DNA from: Hypoxylon rubiginosum
Taxonomy: Eukaryota; Ascomycota; Sordariomycetes; Xylariales; Hypoxylaceae
NCBI GenBank assembly: GCA_902806565.1
Contig: CADCXA010000050.1
Coordinates: forward strand, 682,001-746,000
Direction: 5' to 3'
DNA: 64,000 nucleotides
Shown: piece after piece, positions 1 to 12,359 of the stretch
Numbering within the stretch: position 1 is the first letter of the stretch
Layout: every line of letters begins with the position of its first letter
Notes under the pieces: generated by a model
What the model was told of the DNA's origin: nothing
What the model saw: the letters and a program-made list of their open reading frames with translations, nothing else
Database searches by the model: none
Made by a program: the position numbers and the translations under genes

Positions 1-3000
1 CCCGTCTCACATAATCACTTTGAATTAGATGCAGCAAATTACGTCGCTACGGTGAAGTGGACTGTTCTTCACGGTAAGGCTGCCCATCGTCCCAGTGTGC
101 CGGGCTTAAACTACAGGGGCACGAAACGAAGCTTTGGGGGGATGTAGAAAGAGGGATTCGGACATGACCGGATTATCGACAACATGGCTTTCGTAATAAC
201 GACGGCGAAAGCTTGACTATTCTAGCCATGAGCATACGGTATCCCGAGGCGCACTTCTCCTTATTTGGACAGATCCTTGTCGAGAATAAGAAAAAGGAAG
301 TCTTCTAGAAAACTGACGATATCGACAGCGCCACACACCGTCCATTACTTCCTATCCCAGTAATGAACTACAGAACTGCCGAGGGTTTAGGGGAAAAGTG
401 GATTTCCATTGGCATAAGGAATTGGCCAATCACAAGACGAACGCAACATGGTTCCTAAAAGGGCAATCTTCGACCTACTTATAGAACCTCTCGCAGGCCG
501 AACCTGGTTCGTCTCCAAATCTCCTTACACTCTCGCTTGTCCCAAGCGACCTATCATACGCCCCAAAAGCAATGGACTTTAATTCCTCTACTGCCGGTAG
601 GGCTGTGTCAGAAACGAGGTTACTACCTAAAATCCGTATCATGGCCAGCGACCTGGAGTGTGACATCACGAGGCCGCCAGTGGTCAGAATGGAGACCGTG
701 TAGCCTGCTTCTATATTAGCATTTTCCACAGCGTGTATCGAACAGCCCCCAAAGGGCTCCTTGGCCGTGTGCGTTTATTATCTACTTCTGGAAGCTATGT
801 GCGGTATAGACAACAGTGGAGATAGCCTTACCCGACACCTACCTGTTAGCTGTCTACAGGGCTGAAGTATAATAATAGAGAATGGGAAGATAGGGATGGG
901 CCGTGCGTTGTAGTAGACAGGCTGTCATAGCCTATCACCTTATCTCATGGCGACGTCAAGGGGGAAATCAAAGATCCCCCTCGATATGGTTTCACAGCAT
1001 ATCAGACCTATCTACATACGCAGTAGCGTCTTATGAAAGAGCGAGATTTACTTGGTCGTATACGACTCTCTGTTAATACATCTATCGACTTAAGGCACAA
1101 CAAAACGCGTGTAAACTAATGTGTGTAGGAAGCTGTCTTGCCCGATATGTCTTGAGTGGCCTTTGGGCTCTGCCCTCTTGTCCCTGTCGAGTCAGCCAGA
1201 AAGTAATCCATATAGGATTGCTGTCGCTCACTGATTACCGTATATAGAGTATTATATCCCATTTAAAGAACGAGCACGCCATCGTCATCGTCTCGGACAG
1301 GAAGACATAAGGGGCCGATAGATGACTAGGTGAACGACAAGCCGCATCCCGCCCAATGTGACACTCACTAAGGCCCTCTCACCACTTCATCCTATCCTAG
1401 CTTAACCTGGCTCAATCCCCGTCCTGGCCCTCCCGACCATCTCCTAGGAAGGGATCATCTCCGCTGTCTCGGCTTCCCCATGTCTTGTACCCAGAGTTCC
1501 AAATGTTGACCAGGCCGATCATTCGCCTCATCATCTCCGACGGTCTAGCTAGATACGCCTCCTACTCCTAGATCTGGATATATGAACGCACAACGCACCA
1601 GTCCCAGAATAGAAGAATGCCTTTCAGCCCTACGACGAGGAAAGCTTATTCGCCTGAGCCAAATTACTGCGTATCAATGTCATGCAACTAACTGGACCGT
1701 ACAATATTGCATAGCGGTTTGATATGCATATGCTTAACTTACATAATATTCTACTCTACTCTATTCCTTTCAGGCGTTCTTCCTCACCGTACTAACCCCC
1801 GCTCTCTTTTATGCCTCTCTCTGTTGATATATTCGTAGTATTAGGTGTAACTGTGGCCTGCGTACATCGCAATCTCTTGCAGCGCCATGCGGATGATCAA
1901 TCTCGAAGCAGATCTAGTCTGACCAGTCCCCCCTTTCCTTTTTCAGCCTTCGGTTACTCGCAGTCTTCTAAATGCGGCCAGTATAAACCAAGTGCCGAAA
2001 GAGCGATCGCGATTAATAATGACAAATGAATGACGCAATACTCGTCGATTCTTAGATAGTTGGCTAGTCCACGAGCAGAGGAGAACATGTGCCGAGCGGG
2101 TTGGGCGAACGCAACTTGATAAGCGACGCCAGAACCAACTCACGTATACGAACATACCTAGAATGTATATCCAATCAGAGTGGCGTATACCAAAGTAGCC
2201 ATGAAAAAAATAGAAAAGCAAGAAGTTCAGTACTTCCTGAGCCAAAGTACCTAGGTAGATAGTGACGATGAGGCTGGTCCCCCTTGGTGCAAAGCTACTC
2301 TCCACCCCACTAGGCCCCCCCTTTCCCGAGATCTTCACCCTCTTCCAAAACGACACACTCTCTACAGCGAATCCTCACTGCAACTTCGAGCCGGGGCTAC
2401 CATTGAAGCCGAGACGGTAGGTAGGTAGGTAGGCAGGCAGGGCAGGCAGGTAGGCGGGGGGACTCTAGCCGACCTCAGGATTTCCATATATATCGGAATG
2501 AATACGAAGAAATCGCTAACCAGGTCGCGAACCCGGGCTTTAAAGGGGGAGATTCCCTCGGCGCTGTAGCTGTATTGGGTACCTGCCTCCTGATATATTT
2601 ACGATATTTATAACCCTCAAACCGGAGAAAAAAAGACGCAGCCAGCCAATCGGTAAGCCTGGTGACGCTTGCGTAAGAGCTACGTGCGTGCGTGCCACGC
2701 GGGTTTCTTACCGGGGACGGGTGTATCTTGCAGGAGTCAAGGTGAAAAGCTTGTTTTGGGGAATAAAAGCCGCTGCGTATCTCTATAGATTGACGTCGTA
2801 CCTACCTAGGTACCTACGCAATGCAATATTGGGTTTGCAGAGACCCTACCCGAAAGATCACCAGGGGGGAACTTGCCTTGGGGATTCGCCTTGCACAATG
2901 CTTGGGGCCCTCAACTAGGACTTCCTGTCTATTCGATATGCACAACACTCCCTAAGCCCCTCCCCTTTCTTTTTCTTCAGATGAAAAGAATCGATTTTGC

Positions 3001-3285
3001 GATGGGGTCACCAAGTGGGAACCGCATAAATAAAAGTTATACAGCAAGAGAATAGGAACAGAACTTTTATCGTACAGCTGAGCTGGCTGGTATAATAAGA
3101 CCCTAAACACCAAGCACGACCAAAGTCTTTCTATTAATCACTTTCCGTTTTTGTTCCAACACCCCTATTTGGCAATTCATACTGGCTTGCGACTGCGGCT
3201 CTTCATCTATCAGATTATGGGATACCGCAGTGCCGCCTCGTAACCAGGATTAGTAGCGTAGTAGTAAGATCGGCCAATTGCCATC
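1..3285. other. Gene-free left flank
   Basis: No open frame here resembles a known protein; the longest (137 codons on the minus strand, 1943-2356) has no recognisable composition or domain. The stretch holds a GGTA/GGCA microsatellite near 2410-2460 and two exact copies of TACCTAGGTA (2248-2257 and 2803-2812). The last few hundred bases should be the 3' region of the Sec7 gene. A decayed gene around 475-729 (minus) cannot be excluded. Confidence 0.5.
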
Positions 3286-6200
3286 TCATCCTCTCATCCC
3301 TCTCATTCCGACCTCGCCGACTTCTTGCTCGGCCGTCGGCGTCTCAATGCTAGTACTAACATTGACAGCGCCCTCTCCACGGCCGTTTGTCATTCCCTCG
3401 ATACCAAGTCCGACCTCACCTATTTTCCTCAACACGGCGAGCAGGGCACCCCTAAGGTCCGAGCTCAGTTCCTTCCCGAGAAGCTCTACGACGAGCGGAT
3501 AGAAGGCATGGATATGCTGGCCAAACTCCCTATTGGGCCACGTCGAATAGCCTTCCAGCACGTCTACGACAACTGGTCGCCAAGCCACGATGTTTCGTTG
3601 TTGCGATTCCTCCTCGAGCGCGAGATAACCTTTGATTACATCCTTGCAAAGGGGGACGAGAGCCTTTTCAACCTCGGGCCGACTTTCCGCGCGCGACGGT
3701 GACGTGTCGGCGAACATGCGGAAGAGTATCTGGATGTAGGTAGCCGCGGATCCACTCTCCTGCTTGAGTAAATTGGGTGGCTGTTTCATGAAACCCTCCC
3801 TCCACAAGCGCATGCGTAGGTCTTTATCCTCGTTGAATCGCCTTGCGAAGAGGAAGGATTTCTTAAGCAATGCCATTAGTCGTAGTAACTCCTTAGAGGG
3901 AATCTGGGCATAGACCGAATCGTTGGAAAACAACTCATTAACGGTCTCGATCATGAGAAGCTGTAGGACGCAGCGAGAGATGATACGGTTGAAGAAACGC
4001 CGCCGAGCTGCCGTCACCACTACAGGTTGCTGCTGAAGCGAAGAGGCAGGCTTGTAGTCTTCAAGATGACCTGGGGAGATACCATTTGTCGGCGATCGAA
4101 GGGCTTCTTCCGTGCTAGGAGTCTGGGGAGTGGTGGTGTCGTTTCCAGAGGAAATGCCACTCTTATCAGCACCATTAATCTTCAGCGACTTTTCGTCTGT
4201 CGGCGTTTCGCTTGTAGGTGTGAGAGGTACCTCGAATCCTAAACCGTTTGGTGGCGGCGAAAGCGCGGCTGGGGCATTAATAGTAGCGGCCGAGAAGAGC
4301 TGGTAGGCAGTCGTCCTTTCGAATAGCTCACAGAATGCTCCAACGACTTTAGCCCAGTGCTCGCTGTTGAATTTAGTCACGTTCTGCAGAATCAACTGTT
4401 GTAGACAATTGCTACCTATCCTAGCGATCGTGTCATTCTCCTGGCATATGCAGAGCGCAAGGAGTTCGAGGAAGCGGTCAAGCATATACTCGAGAGCATC
4501 GAAATAGTGAGTGAAGAGGATGATCATGTTGCGAAGGGCTTGTATCATAGTAGTCGAAAGCCATACAGATAATTCCTCGTGGTTGAGGGCGTTGGTCATT
4601 TCCGGCCTTGACCGTAGGACCATGAAGATAGGATAGAGCTGCTGTCTCCAAAGAATATCCCAGAAATCCGAAGGAAAGTCTCCGCCATATCGAAGAAGGG
4701 CTTCAAAGAAATAGTTCAAGGCATTCGATCGGACCTCTAGATCTTCTCCTGTCATCAAGACGTCGTGGAACGCGAATAGAATGGGAAACCAGAAGCCTTC
4801 TTCGATCGAAGTACGGCTCTGCTGCCTAGACAGAGCGTCGGATGATTTAAGCGTCTTGCCGTCAGGAGCGGAGGCCGGATTCGACTTTTGCGATAATGGG
4901 CATTCTGGAGTCTTGAGCATCTTCGGTATTATCGATTTTAGCGCCTCCATTGCCTGTAGGCTCTTTTTCTGGAACCTGATATTCTTGGAAAATTCGGTAA
5001 GGCAGACAATCAAGTCCGTAAATGCACCTTGCGAAATGACGACGCCAAAGCGTGTTTTATAAACAAGGGTGACATTTTCATACGCCAAGTTCACGATAGT
5101 TTCGTTGGGATCCCGTGCTGCGACAGTAAAGACGCCAAACATTGTCCTCCAACCCGATCGGATATTTTCACCTCGGGCCTGGATCATCTGGATTAGGCAC
5201 CGCAGGGCCATGTCCTTGACGGTCAAGTTGCTCGAGTTCGCTATAACGTGCTCGAATGGTTTCAGAAAGTCTTTCTGGAACTTGAAACCGGGAAGCTCTT
5301 CAATCTCCATGAAGCGCATCGACAACTGCCGTAGCGAATCAAGCGCAAAGTACACGATCGCTGTGTTATTGTGGCATCCTACTTTGTTGAAATGCTCGCC
5401 TAGAACCGCCCAGATGTTGGTCCACTCGAAACGGACACGAGTCATGTTGTAGTAGCTGATCTCGACGATCTTCTGCAAGCTATACGTGCGAGGCGAATCG
5501 TTGGAGCCTGATACCTTGATCTCATCCCAGCTCACCTCGGTCAAGGCTTTCGCGAAGTGCACGATAGCTTCGCCATTCAGGTTTGCCGTATTGCTGAATA
5601 TCCGATCTACACTCTTGATAACTTCGTCGGATCTGCTTTCAAGAGCGATTTCCATGGAGAAACCCCTTGCTCCTGGGTTGGATCGATTTCGATGTCGCGC
5701 AGAAGCAGTTGACCTACGCGATTCATTGGTGTTTGTTCTTTCAGGAGGCATGAAACGTGCTTTGGACACATCGGGGATGGCACCCTCGTCAACGCCACCA
5801 GTGATAAGTTGCAACCGGTCGAGTTGACTGATGCACATGAGAATGTCCTTCCACGACTCTTTCAAGTAGTTGCCCTCCGTCTGGCCGAGGTCTAGGATGA
5901 CTCGTAGAGCCTCAACATTCTTTGCGAGAATTTGCTGGGGGTTATTTAAGTTGGTAGTGTTTTTCAGAGCGGACATGAACGCTTCTCGCGGAGTTGCCAG
6001 ATCAAAGAGACATGCAATCCTGATGGCTTGTTTCATTCCTTCCAAGCATAATCTGTTCACCTCCAAGTTCTGCGCTTTCTGCATCTGACTTGAAAACGCG
6101 GAAAAGAACGACATCCAAGTCACGTCAAACATCGGGCCAACGTGTCGAAAGGATGTCGCCGGGATAAACTTGATCCCAGCCTGTGCGGCATTCTTTCGTT

Positions 6201-8907
6201 GGTTCTTGAACAGGTTCTTGAAAAGCTGCTCTGAACGAAGAGAAATCTCTTCCGACTGTTGTACGTATGCTTCTCGTTGCAGGTCCCTGCCGACGTTCGA
6301 CAGAGCGTGCCCGAGCCCAGCAGCAAACCCGGATGATTGCGCTGGTAGAGCGCCTGCAGCCGCAGCGGCCTCCCGTTCACTCTTCAGGACAATCTCATTA
6401 CCTGCAATCTCGTCATAGATTCCAATGAGGTACTCGTCCGGCAGATCAGCATTGTCGTTGATGCCCCTGTTATTTTTTATGAAGTCTTCCTTGGTCATTC
6501 GTCTAGCGATCTTAGTACTATGCAGATCCGTGTTCAACAGAATCACAGAGTACGCTAGGACGTAAGCTGTGTCTGCATTTGCAAATGCGTTCGGGTTACC
6601 CATTACGTAGCGATTTGCGAACTTCAGCATAAACCTATCAATCTTCTGGGCTTCACCGGGGAGACGGAACGATTGTAAAAACTGTCGCAGAGCATCGACG
6701 AAACGCCTCCTAGAGAACTCCATAGTGTCGACGAAAGCATGCATGGTTTCGATATGCTTGGCATCACCTTCACCAAGATATTCACCGATTTGTGCCTTGT
6801 CAAGCCGATCATCTGAGATTAGGAACTTGGCTATATCCTCGGGGGTGTCACTTGGAATAAACCCTTCCTGGATCAATAGCTTGATCCCCTTCTTCGGTTT
6901 GAAGTTGAACTGCCGTATAGCATTAGCTAGGGCCGTTTTTCGAGCCTTCTCTCTCTCCAATTGGGCGGGATCATCGTCAACGACGGGAGTTGAAGGGGGT
7001 AACGGCGTGTCGAGGCGGGAATTGCTATCTGTAATTGAAGGGTCTATTGACTCTCGAATGTCGTCTGCCGAAGCGCGCACCTCACTATCGCGCGATGCAC
7101 CATTGAGATCAGGACGTCCAACAGCAGACCAGTTGACAAGAGACCGTAAAGCCTCCACAAGTGAGTCTAATGCCGTTCTCTTTATTAAATACTCCCTGGG
7201 TATCTCGGGCTCTGGTTCACTTGGTGGCATGATATCTCTGATATTTAGTGGCGGTGGTAGCATGCCCTTGAGTTGCCAATCTGAGCCATTATTTGGGTTC
7301 GTGTTCTTCTCTTCGTACAATTGCTCCTGAGCTGACGTGATTGTCACCGGGCTGATTGCAATTTTTGACAAATCTTCTATGATGGTTTGGAAGATGTTAT
7401 CAACGTGTGAGTCGCAGTCGTAGTTGAGGTACGTTTCCACCAGTCCGCGAGGGTCACCGCAGAATCTGGTGAGGATGTTGATGAAGTAGAGCTTTTGAGA
7501 CGGTGGGGCTGTTCGCCTAGCTAGCAATGCTAAGTAAATTTCGTTGAGGAAAACTTCTATTTCTTTCTGTAGTCATGATGTTAGCGGAGTGTAAAGCTTC
7601 TCATAGGGCGATGTCTCTGTTACCTTGAATGGTGCTCTCATGAACTTGAACATCAACCAGAAAATCTCGCAGCAGACCTCAAATACCCTGTCTACCGAGC
7701 TGGCTCCATTCCTCGTGATACTAAGACACATGTAGAATTTAATGGCTTGCAGGAAACTCGTCGACTCATTGCTTTTTGTGTTGGTGATAGTACACAAGGG
7801 CGAAGTGAAAACGAGCATATGATTATTCAGAAGGGCGCGAATGAGGTGAAGTGAGATGAGCTTTGATCGCATATGCTGGCCTCGGTAGTCATATAGCTGA
7901 TCAGGTGGAAGAACCTTAGTTGACAAGTTGCAGAATGATCGGAAGACGAGGTAAGCATCCCGGATGTAGACTTCGTCTTCGGCCTCGAGGGACTCGGCGG
8001 TTTCTTCTGCGTCTGGCGATGTGTCGCTTTGTGTTTGTTCGGAAACCCTCCGTGTCGTCTTTTTAGGCGGCCTCAACTGCGTGACCATGGTAGGACCATC
8101 TCCTAGATTTGAATCGTCGAAACTCTTTCGGTTCTCGAGGTCTTTTAACGTCAACTTGCCGCCTGGCTTGGTTGGCTTGTCCGAATGTACAACCCCTGAC
8201 ATAGATTCGACAGCCTCCTCATCTTCTTCCTCTTCCTCAGCTACAGGGTCATTCCCATTGGCGATTAATTCCGAGTGGTCGAATGTGACGTTGCTAGAGC
8301 TATGCTTGAGTTTCCCTAGGTTTACGCGAGCCTCCTTCATGTGTAGTCTCGTCTTGACTCGTTCAAATACCATGCCAACCATCTGGGTCAAGGTCCCCTG
8401 GGCAGCCTGCTGATTTTCGGCACTCCTCGAGAGTAAAAAGACATTGTAGACTTGGCGCACGGCCTTCAGCAACCCAGCGCCATGCACAACGATCTTGTCA
8501 TTCAATACCGCAGCCAACAGAGCCTGGACGATATGTCTTTGTACATCAACAGGTGTAGTCTCGCCCTGAAAACAGTCGCATATCGTATCGATAGCACGGT
8601 CTATCATAGGGGCTTGTTCGGTGCCATCTTCTTGGGTCGCGCCGGTAGTCACAATTATGGAGAAGTAGGGCGACGATATGAGCTTCTGTATGCAGTCGAG
8701 AGCAGTATTTATCAATTGGCTACTTCCGGTCTTGGTAGCTAGTTGCAGAGGCGCAAATACGACTTGGGGCTCGGGTAATTGGGAACCCTCTTCCTTGATG
8801 GCCGTCAGGGCCTTCTCGGTAAGTTCGGCGAGCTGTTTATTCCTGTGCGCTTCTTTGGATGCTGCGATGGCCTCGAGAGAGGACACCACGAATACTAAGG
8901 AGCTCAT
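3286..8907 (-). CDS. SEC7: Sec7/BIG-type guanine nucleotide exchange factor for Arf
   Basis: Large Arf GEF that loads GTP on Arf GTPases at the trans-Golgi to drive vesicle budding. Two exons, 8907-7624 and 7566-3286, flank a 57-bp intron (GTAACA..CTACAG). Joined in phase they give 1854 residues, within the usual 1800-2000. The N-terminal DCB region (MSSLVFVVSSLEAIAASKEA) is followed by the HUS region with YLNYDCD at about 474-480. The Sec7 catalytic domain spans about 637-826, with the glutamic finger in RLPGEAQ (Glu about 733) and the downstream motif ADTAYVLAYSVILLNTDLHS. HDS repeats form the rest. The intron falls just before KEIEVFLNEIYLALLARRTAP-type sequence, which is conserved in the family and is restored only by splicing. 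The start is the first ATG of the frame and matches the family N-terminus. The gene stands alone, divergent from PDH E2 across 1.7 kb. Confidence 0.95.
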
Positions 8908-10611
8908 TGTTCGCCGAGCTTAAGGAGAAGGCTTCGGTGCCATTCGGGGGAGGGCCCGTTGGTAGACAGGAGCTCGGATTGTTGGTTCAGGTTCGCGACA
9001 GGTCGCAGTCGGGGATTATGATAGGTGTTCTTTCGTTAGTCTGTTCTTTTGGACTTTTGGACTAAGATGACCTTGAACAGTCGTCGATGTGATATGTCTT
9101 ATTGGCTTTCGTCCTCGAGACAAAGAGTCCAAATTAAACACTTAACCGTCAGGAGACAAGGGCGCAAGATGCAAGATGTGGTGAATCTTTAATATCGTAG
9201 GGGGGATCTTTTTTCGAAAGTTTGGTCTGGCCAAGCTGGCAATGTTCCTCGAAACGGGCTGGTCCACTGTAGATTTAATTGATGACACCTGAAAGGCACC
9301 CACGGTCCAACTGTGACAAGGGGCGGGAGATGTATGGCGGATAAATGAGAGCCGGACCGACGCCGCCTAGCAACGTAAGCCACACCGATTGACGGTACCT
9401 ATAGATAGGTACCTAAGGTAACGGCCACAACCTAGCCACAAATGCTATAATTGGATATTATAGATCTAATCAAGTCTTATGTACCTAATCCTCAACCTGA
9501 CTGCCTGACTGCCTGAAAGCTTTCCAGCTGAGCTGACAGGAAGCTCAACCTTTTTTTTTTGCCTCGTCAAAAAATCCCAAATCCCAAATCCTAATCTGAC
9601 CGATGGACAAAACTCAATTGGCAAATACATGTGCTGCTTGTGAATAGCAATGAGTATCTGTCGGTACCTAAGGCATAATAGTTCATGTTTCTACAAAGTA
9701 CTGCACGCATATATATGTTAATTTTATGTTAATTTTACCCAGATATTTAACAACAAAGCTCTTTTCACTCTTTCTTCTTCATACCTTGAGCTCTGCTGGT
9801 TATGTCTTGTCTGTCTTTGAACCAATCAGAATTGGAGCGCACAACGGAAACCATTGGGGAGACCCATCTCTTCCACTCTTCCTACGGATTCCGATAAGAC
9901 TGGGCTTGTAATTCACCAAGGTACCTCGATGTAAGATGTAAGTGACAAAGAAGTACGTTCATGTGCAAAACTACAACAAGCTATATTAAATCTAGAAAAA
10001 TAAGGATAGAATTAATTTTTAGCTCCGTGACTATATAACATCTTGTGTTCGTTTATCCTATTATTGAACTGCAAATGTTACAATTATAACACATACATTA
10101 TGTACCACACGAAAGCTTCGGAGTTCTGTAAGGGAGGTACCTGAGGTTGCCAACCAGCCAATTTAGCGGTTCGGAGCTTCTCTCAACGTCCCTAAAATTT
10201 TGGGGCAAGGCTGCGCTAAACTTGCTGGGAAAGAGATGGGATTGGGTGCTCTAGTACATTTTAGTACACGGGTACTTCGCACTTTGCTGAGAAAGACCCC
10301 CGGGCCCCGTCACGAAAATAACCCGCCGCCCAATCAATTGAAACTCCTGGAACTTTTTGGTTTTGATCTTTTTTTCTCACATCGCAAATCGTGTCGCGAC
10401 GTCTATCCTCTCGCCAACTCCCTCCCCCTCTCATCCCAATTGGACTCGGTCAATCCGTTCAGGTGCTGGCAACTTGTCCACTCTGCAATAATCTGGCCTG
10501 TCCATTCTTTCCCTCGTCCTCAATCAGTCCGTCGAGTCCGGTAGACTTCTCCTTTCCGTAACTTCTTTTTTATCCGGCGTCGGAGAGCTATTTTCCTACC
10601 AGCACACCAAC
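8908..10611. other. Divergent promoter region between SEC7 and PDH E2
   Basis: This spacer should contain both promoters and the 5' leaders. It has an A/T-rich middle (about 9940-10110), a T run at 9551-9559 and pyrimidine-rich sequence close to the downstream ATG (10370-10600), as is common in front of fungal housekeeping genes. I recognise no gene in it. Confidence 0.5.
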
Positions 10612-12051
10612 ATGTTCGGCGCCGTATTGAGAAGGCAAGGCCTTCTTCGGACCTCGACCCTCAGATCGGGCTTCATGCCCCTCGCCAGATACTATGCATC
10701 CTTTCCGCCGCACACCGTCATCAAAATGCCCGCCCTATCACCCACGATGACGGCCGGAAACATTGGCGCTTGGCAGAAGAAGGCCGGAGACACCATCGCT
10801 CCCGGTGATGTCCTGGTCGAGATCGAGACGGATAAGGCGCAGATGGACTTCGAGTTTCAAGAAGAGGGTGTCGTCGCCAAGATCTTAAAAGACGCTGGCG
10901 AAAAGGATGTCCCCGTCGGCAACGTGCGTGACTTTCTATATTGTTATGCTTCCCCATCTCGTACTCCGGTAATGCTGACACCATGTCTCTAGCCCATCGC
11001 TGTCCTTGTCGAAGAAGGCACCGATGTCTCGGCCTTCGAGTCTTTCAGCTTAGCCGATGCTGGAGGTGATGCTGCAGCACCCGGCGGTAAGGAAGAGAAG
11101 AAGGCAGATGCGCCGTCCGATTCTTCGTCCGCTCCCGCCCCGGAACCTACCCAAGAACCCGAACAATACTCGCATGAAGGAAAGCTTGAGACGGCACTTG
11201 ACCGGGAACCCAACATTACTCCCGCGGCTAAGCGACTAGCTAGAGAATCGGGTGTTGTCATCTCCAGCCTCAAGGGTTCAGGCCCCGGCGGCAAGATCAC
11301 CGAAGACGATGTCAAGAAGGCCGTATCGACCCCTGGCTCGTCTGCCTCCCCAGCCGCCTCTTATGAAGATACCCCTCTATCCAGCATGCGCAAGACCATC
11401 GCCAAGCGCCTGCAAGAGTCGGTCAGGGAAAACCCTCACTTCTTCGTCAGCAGCTCGATCTCGGTCACCAAGCTATTGAAGCTCCGCCAGGCTCTGAACA
11501 GCTCCGCCGACGGCAAGTACAAGCTGTCTGTCAATGATTTCCTCATCAAGGCCATGGCTGTTGCTTCCAAGAAGGTCCCCGCCGCCAACTCGGCATGGCA
11601 GGGCGACTCGATCCGCCAGTACAACAATGTTGATGTTTCCGTCGCTGTTGCCACCCCTAACGGTCTGATCACTCCTATCGTCACTGGCGTCGAGGCTCGT
11701 GGCCTGGAATCCATCTCCAACAAGGTCAAGGAACTTGCCAAGAAGGCTCGCGACAACAAGCTGAAGCCCGAGGAGTTCCAGGGCGGCACCATCTCTATCT
11801 CCAACATGGGTATGAACGCCGCTGTTGACAACTTCACCGCCGTCATCAACCCTCCTCAAGCTGCTATTCTAGCCGTTGGTACCACGAAGAAGGTCGCCAT
11901 CCCTGTTGGTGAGGATGGCGCGGTCGAATGGGATGACCAGATCACCGTCACGGGTAGCTTTGACCACAAGGTTGTCGATGGTGCCGTTGGTGCTGAGTGG
12001 ATTAAAGCGTTCAAGAAGGTTGTGGAGAACCCTCTAGAACTGCTTCTATAA
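10612..12051 (+). CDS. LAT1: Dihydrolipoyllysine acetyltransferase (E2) of pyruvate dehydrogenase
   Basis: E2 core of the mitochondrial pyruvate dehydrogenase complex, transferring acetyl from lipoyl-lysine to CoA. Exons 10612-10923 and 10993-12051 flank a 69-bp intron (GTGCGT..CTCTAG), both in phase 0, giving 456 residues, the usual fungal length. Residues 1-30 are Arg/Ser-rich without acids, fitting a mitochondrial presequence. The lipoyl domain follows, with the modified lysine in [11 protein letters not shown] (Lys75). Next come an Ala/Pro/Glu-rich linker, a peripheral subunit-binding domain ([22 protein letters not shown]), and the catalytic domain ending in [15 protein letters not shown], which holds the active-site His and Asp of the HxxxDG motif. 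The gene is convergent with the PARG-like gene, about 300 bp away. Confidence 0.96.
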
Positions 12052-12359
12052 AATGGAATTTCCTAGGGGCGTCAGGGCATGATATAGACGGGATGACATC
12101 CATTTTGTAGCATTACGCCGCGAGAATTGTAATAATAAATCCCCCCCAAAAATGAATATAGGACGAGTCGATTTCTACGTAACTCTTACAAGAGTGAAGT
12201 GATACGACTTTATGATTATAATTATTTATGAGACTAGTAAGAGAGTTGGTTCAATGCCTTTAAGTACTTTAGTTTTTCATCTTGCTTTATAATTTGACTC
12301 GTCAGCAATGCACCTAGATAGTCGATACAGGCTACTTATTTGAGTTTTGACTCCTGCTA
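12052..12359. other. Convergent 3' spacer
   Basis: Short spacer between the stop codons of the E2 gene and the PARG-like gene. AT-rich, with AATAATAAAT near 12130 that could serve polyadenylation of the E2 transcript. No gene seen. Confidence 0.4.

Noticed and set aside
1943..2356. 137-codon open frame on the minus strand
   Set aside because: No conserved motif or plausible extension by splicing; likely chance.
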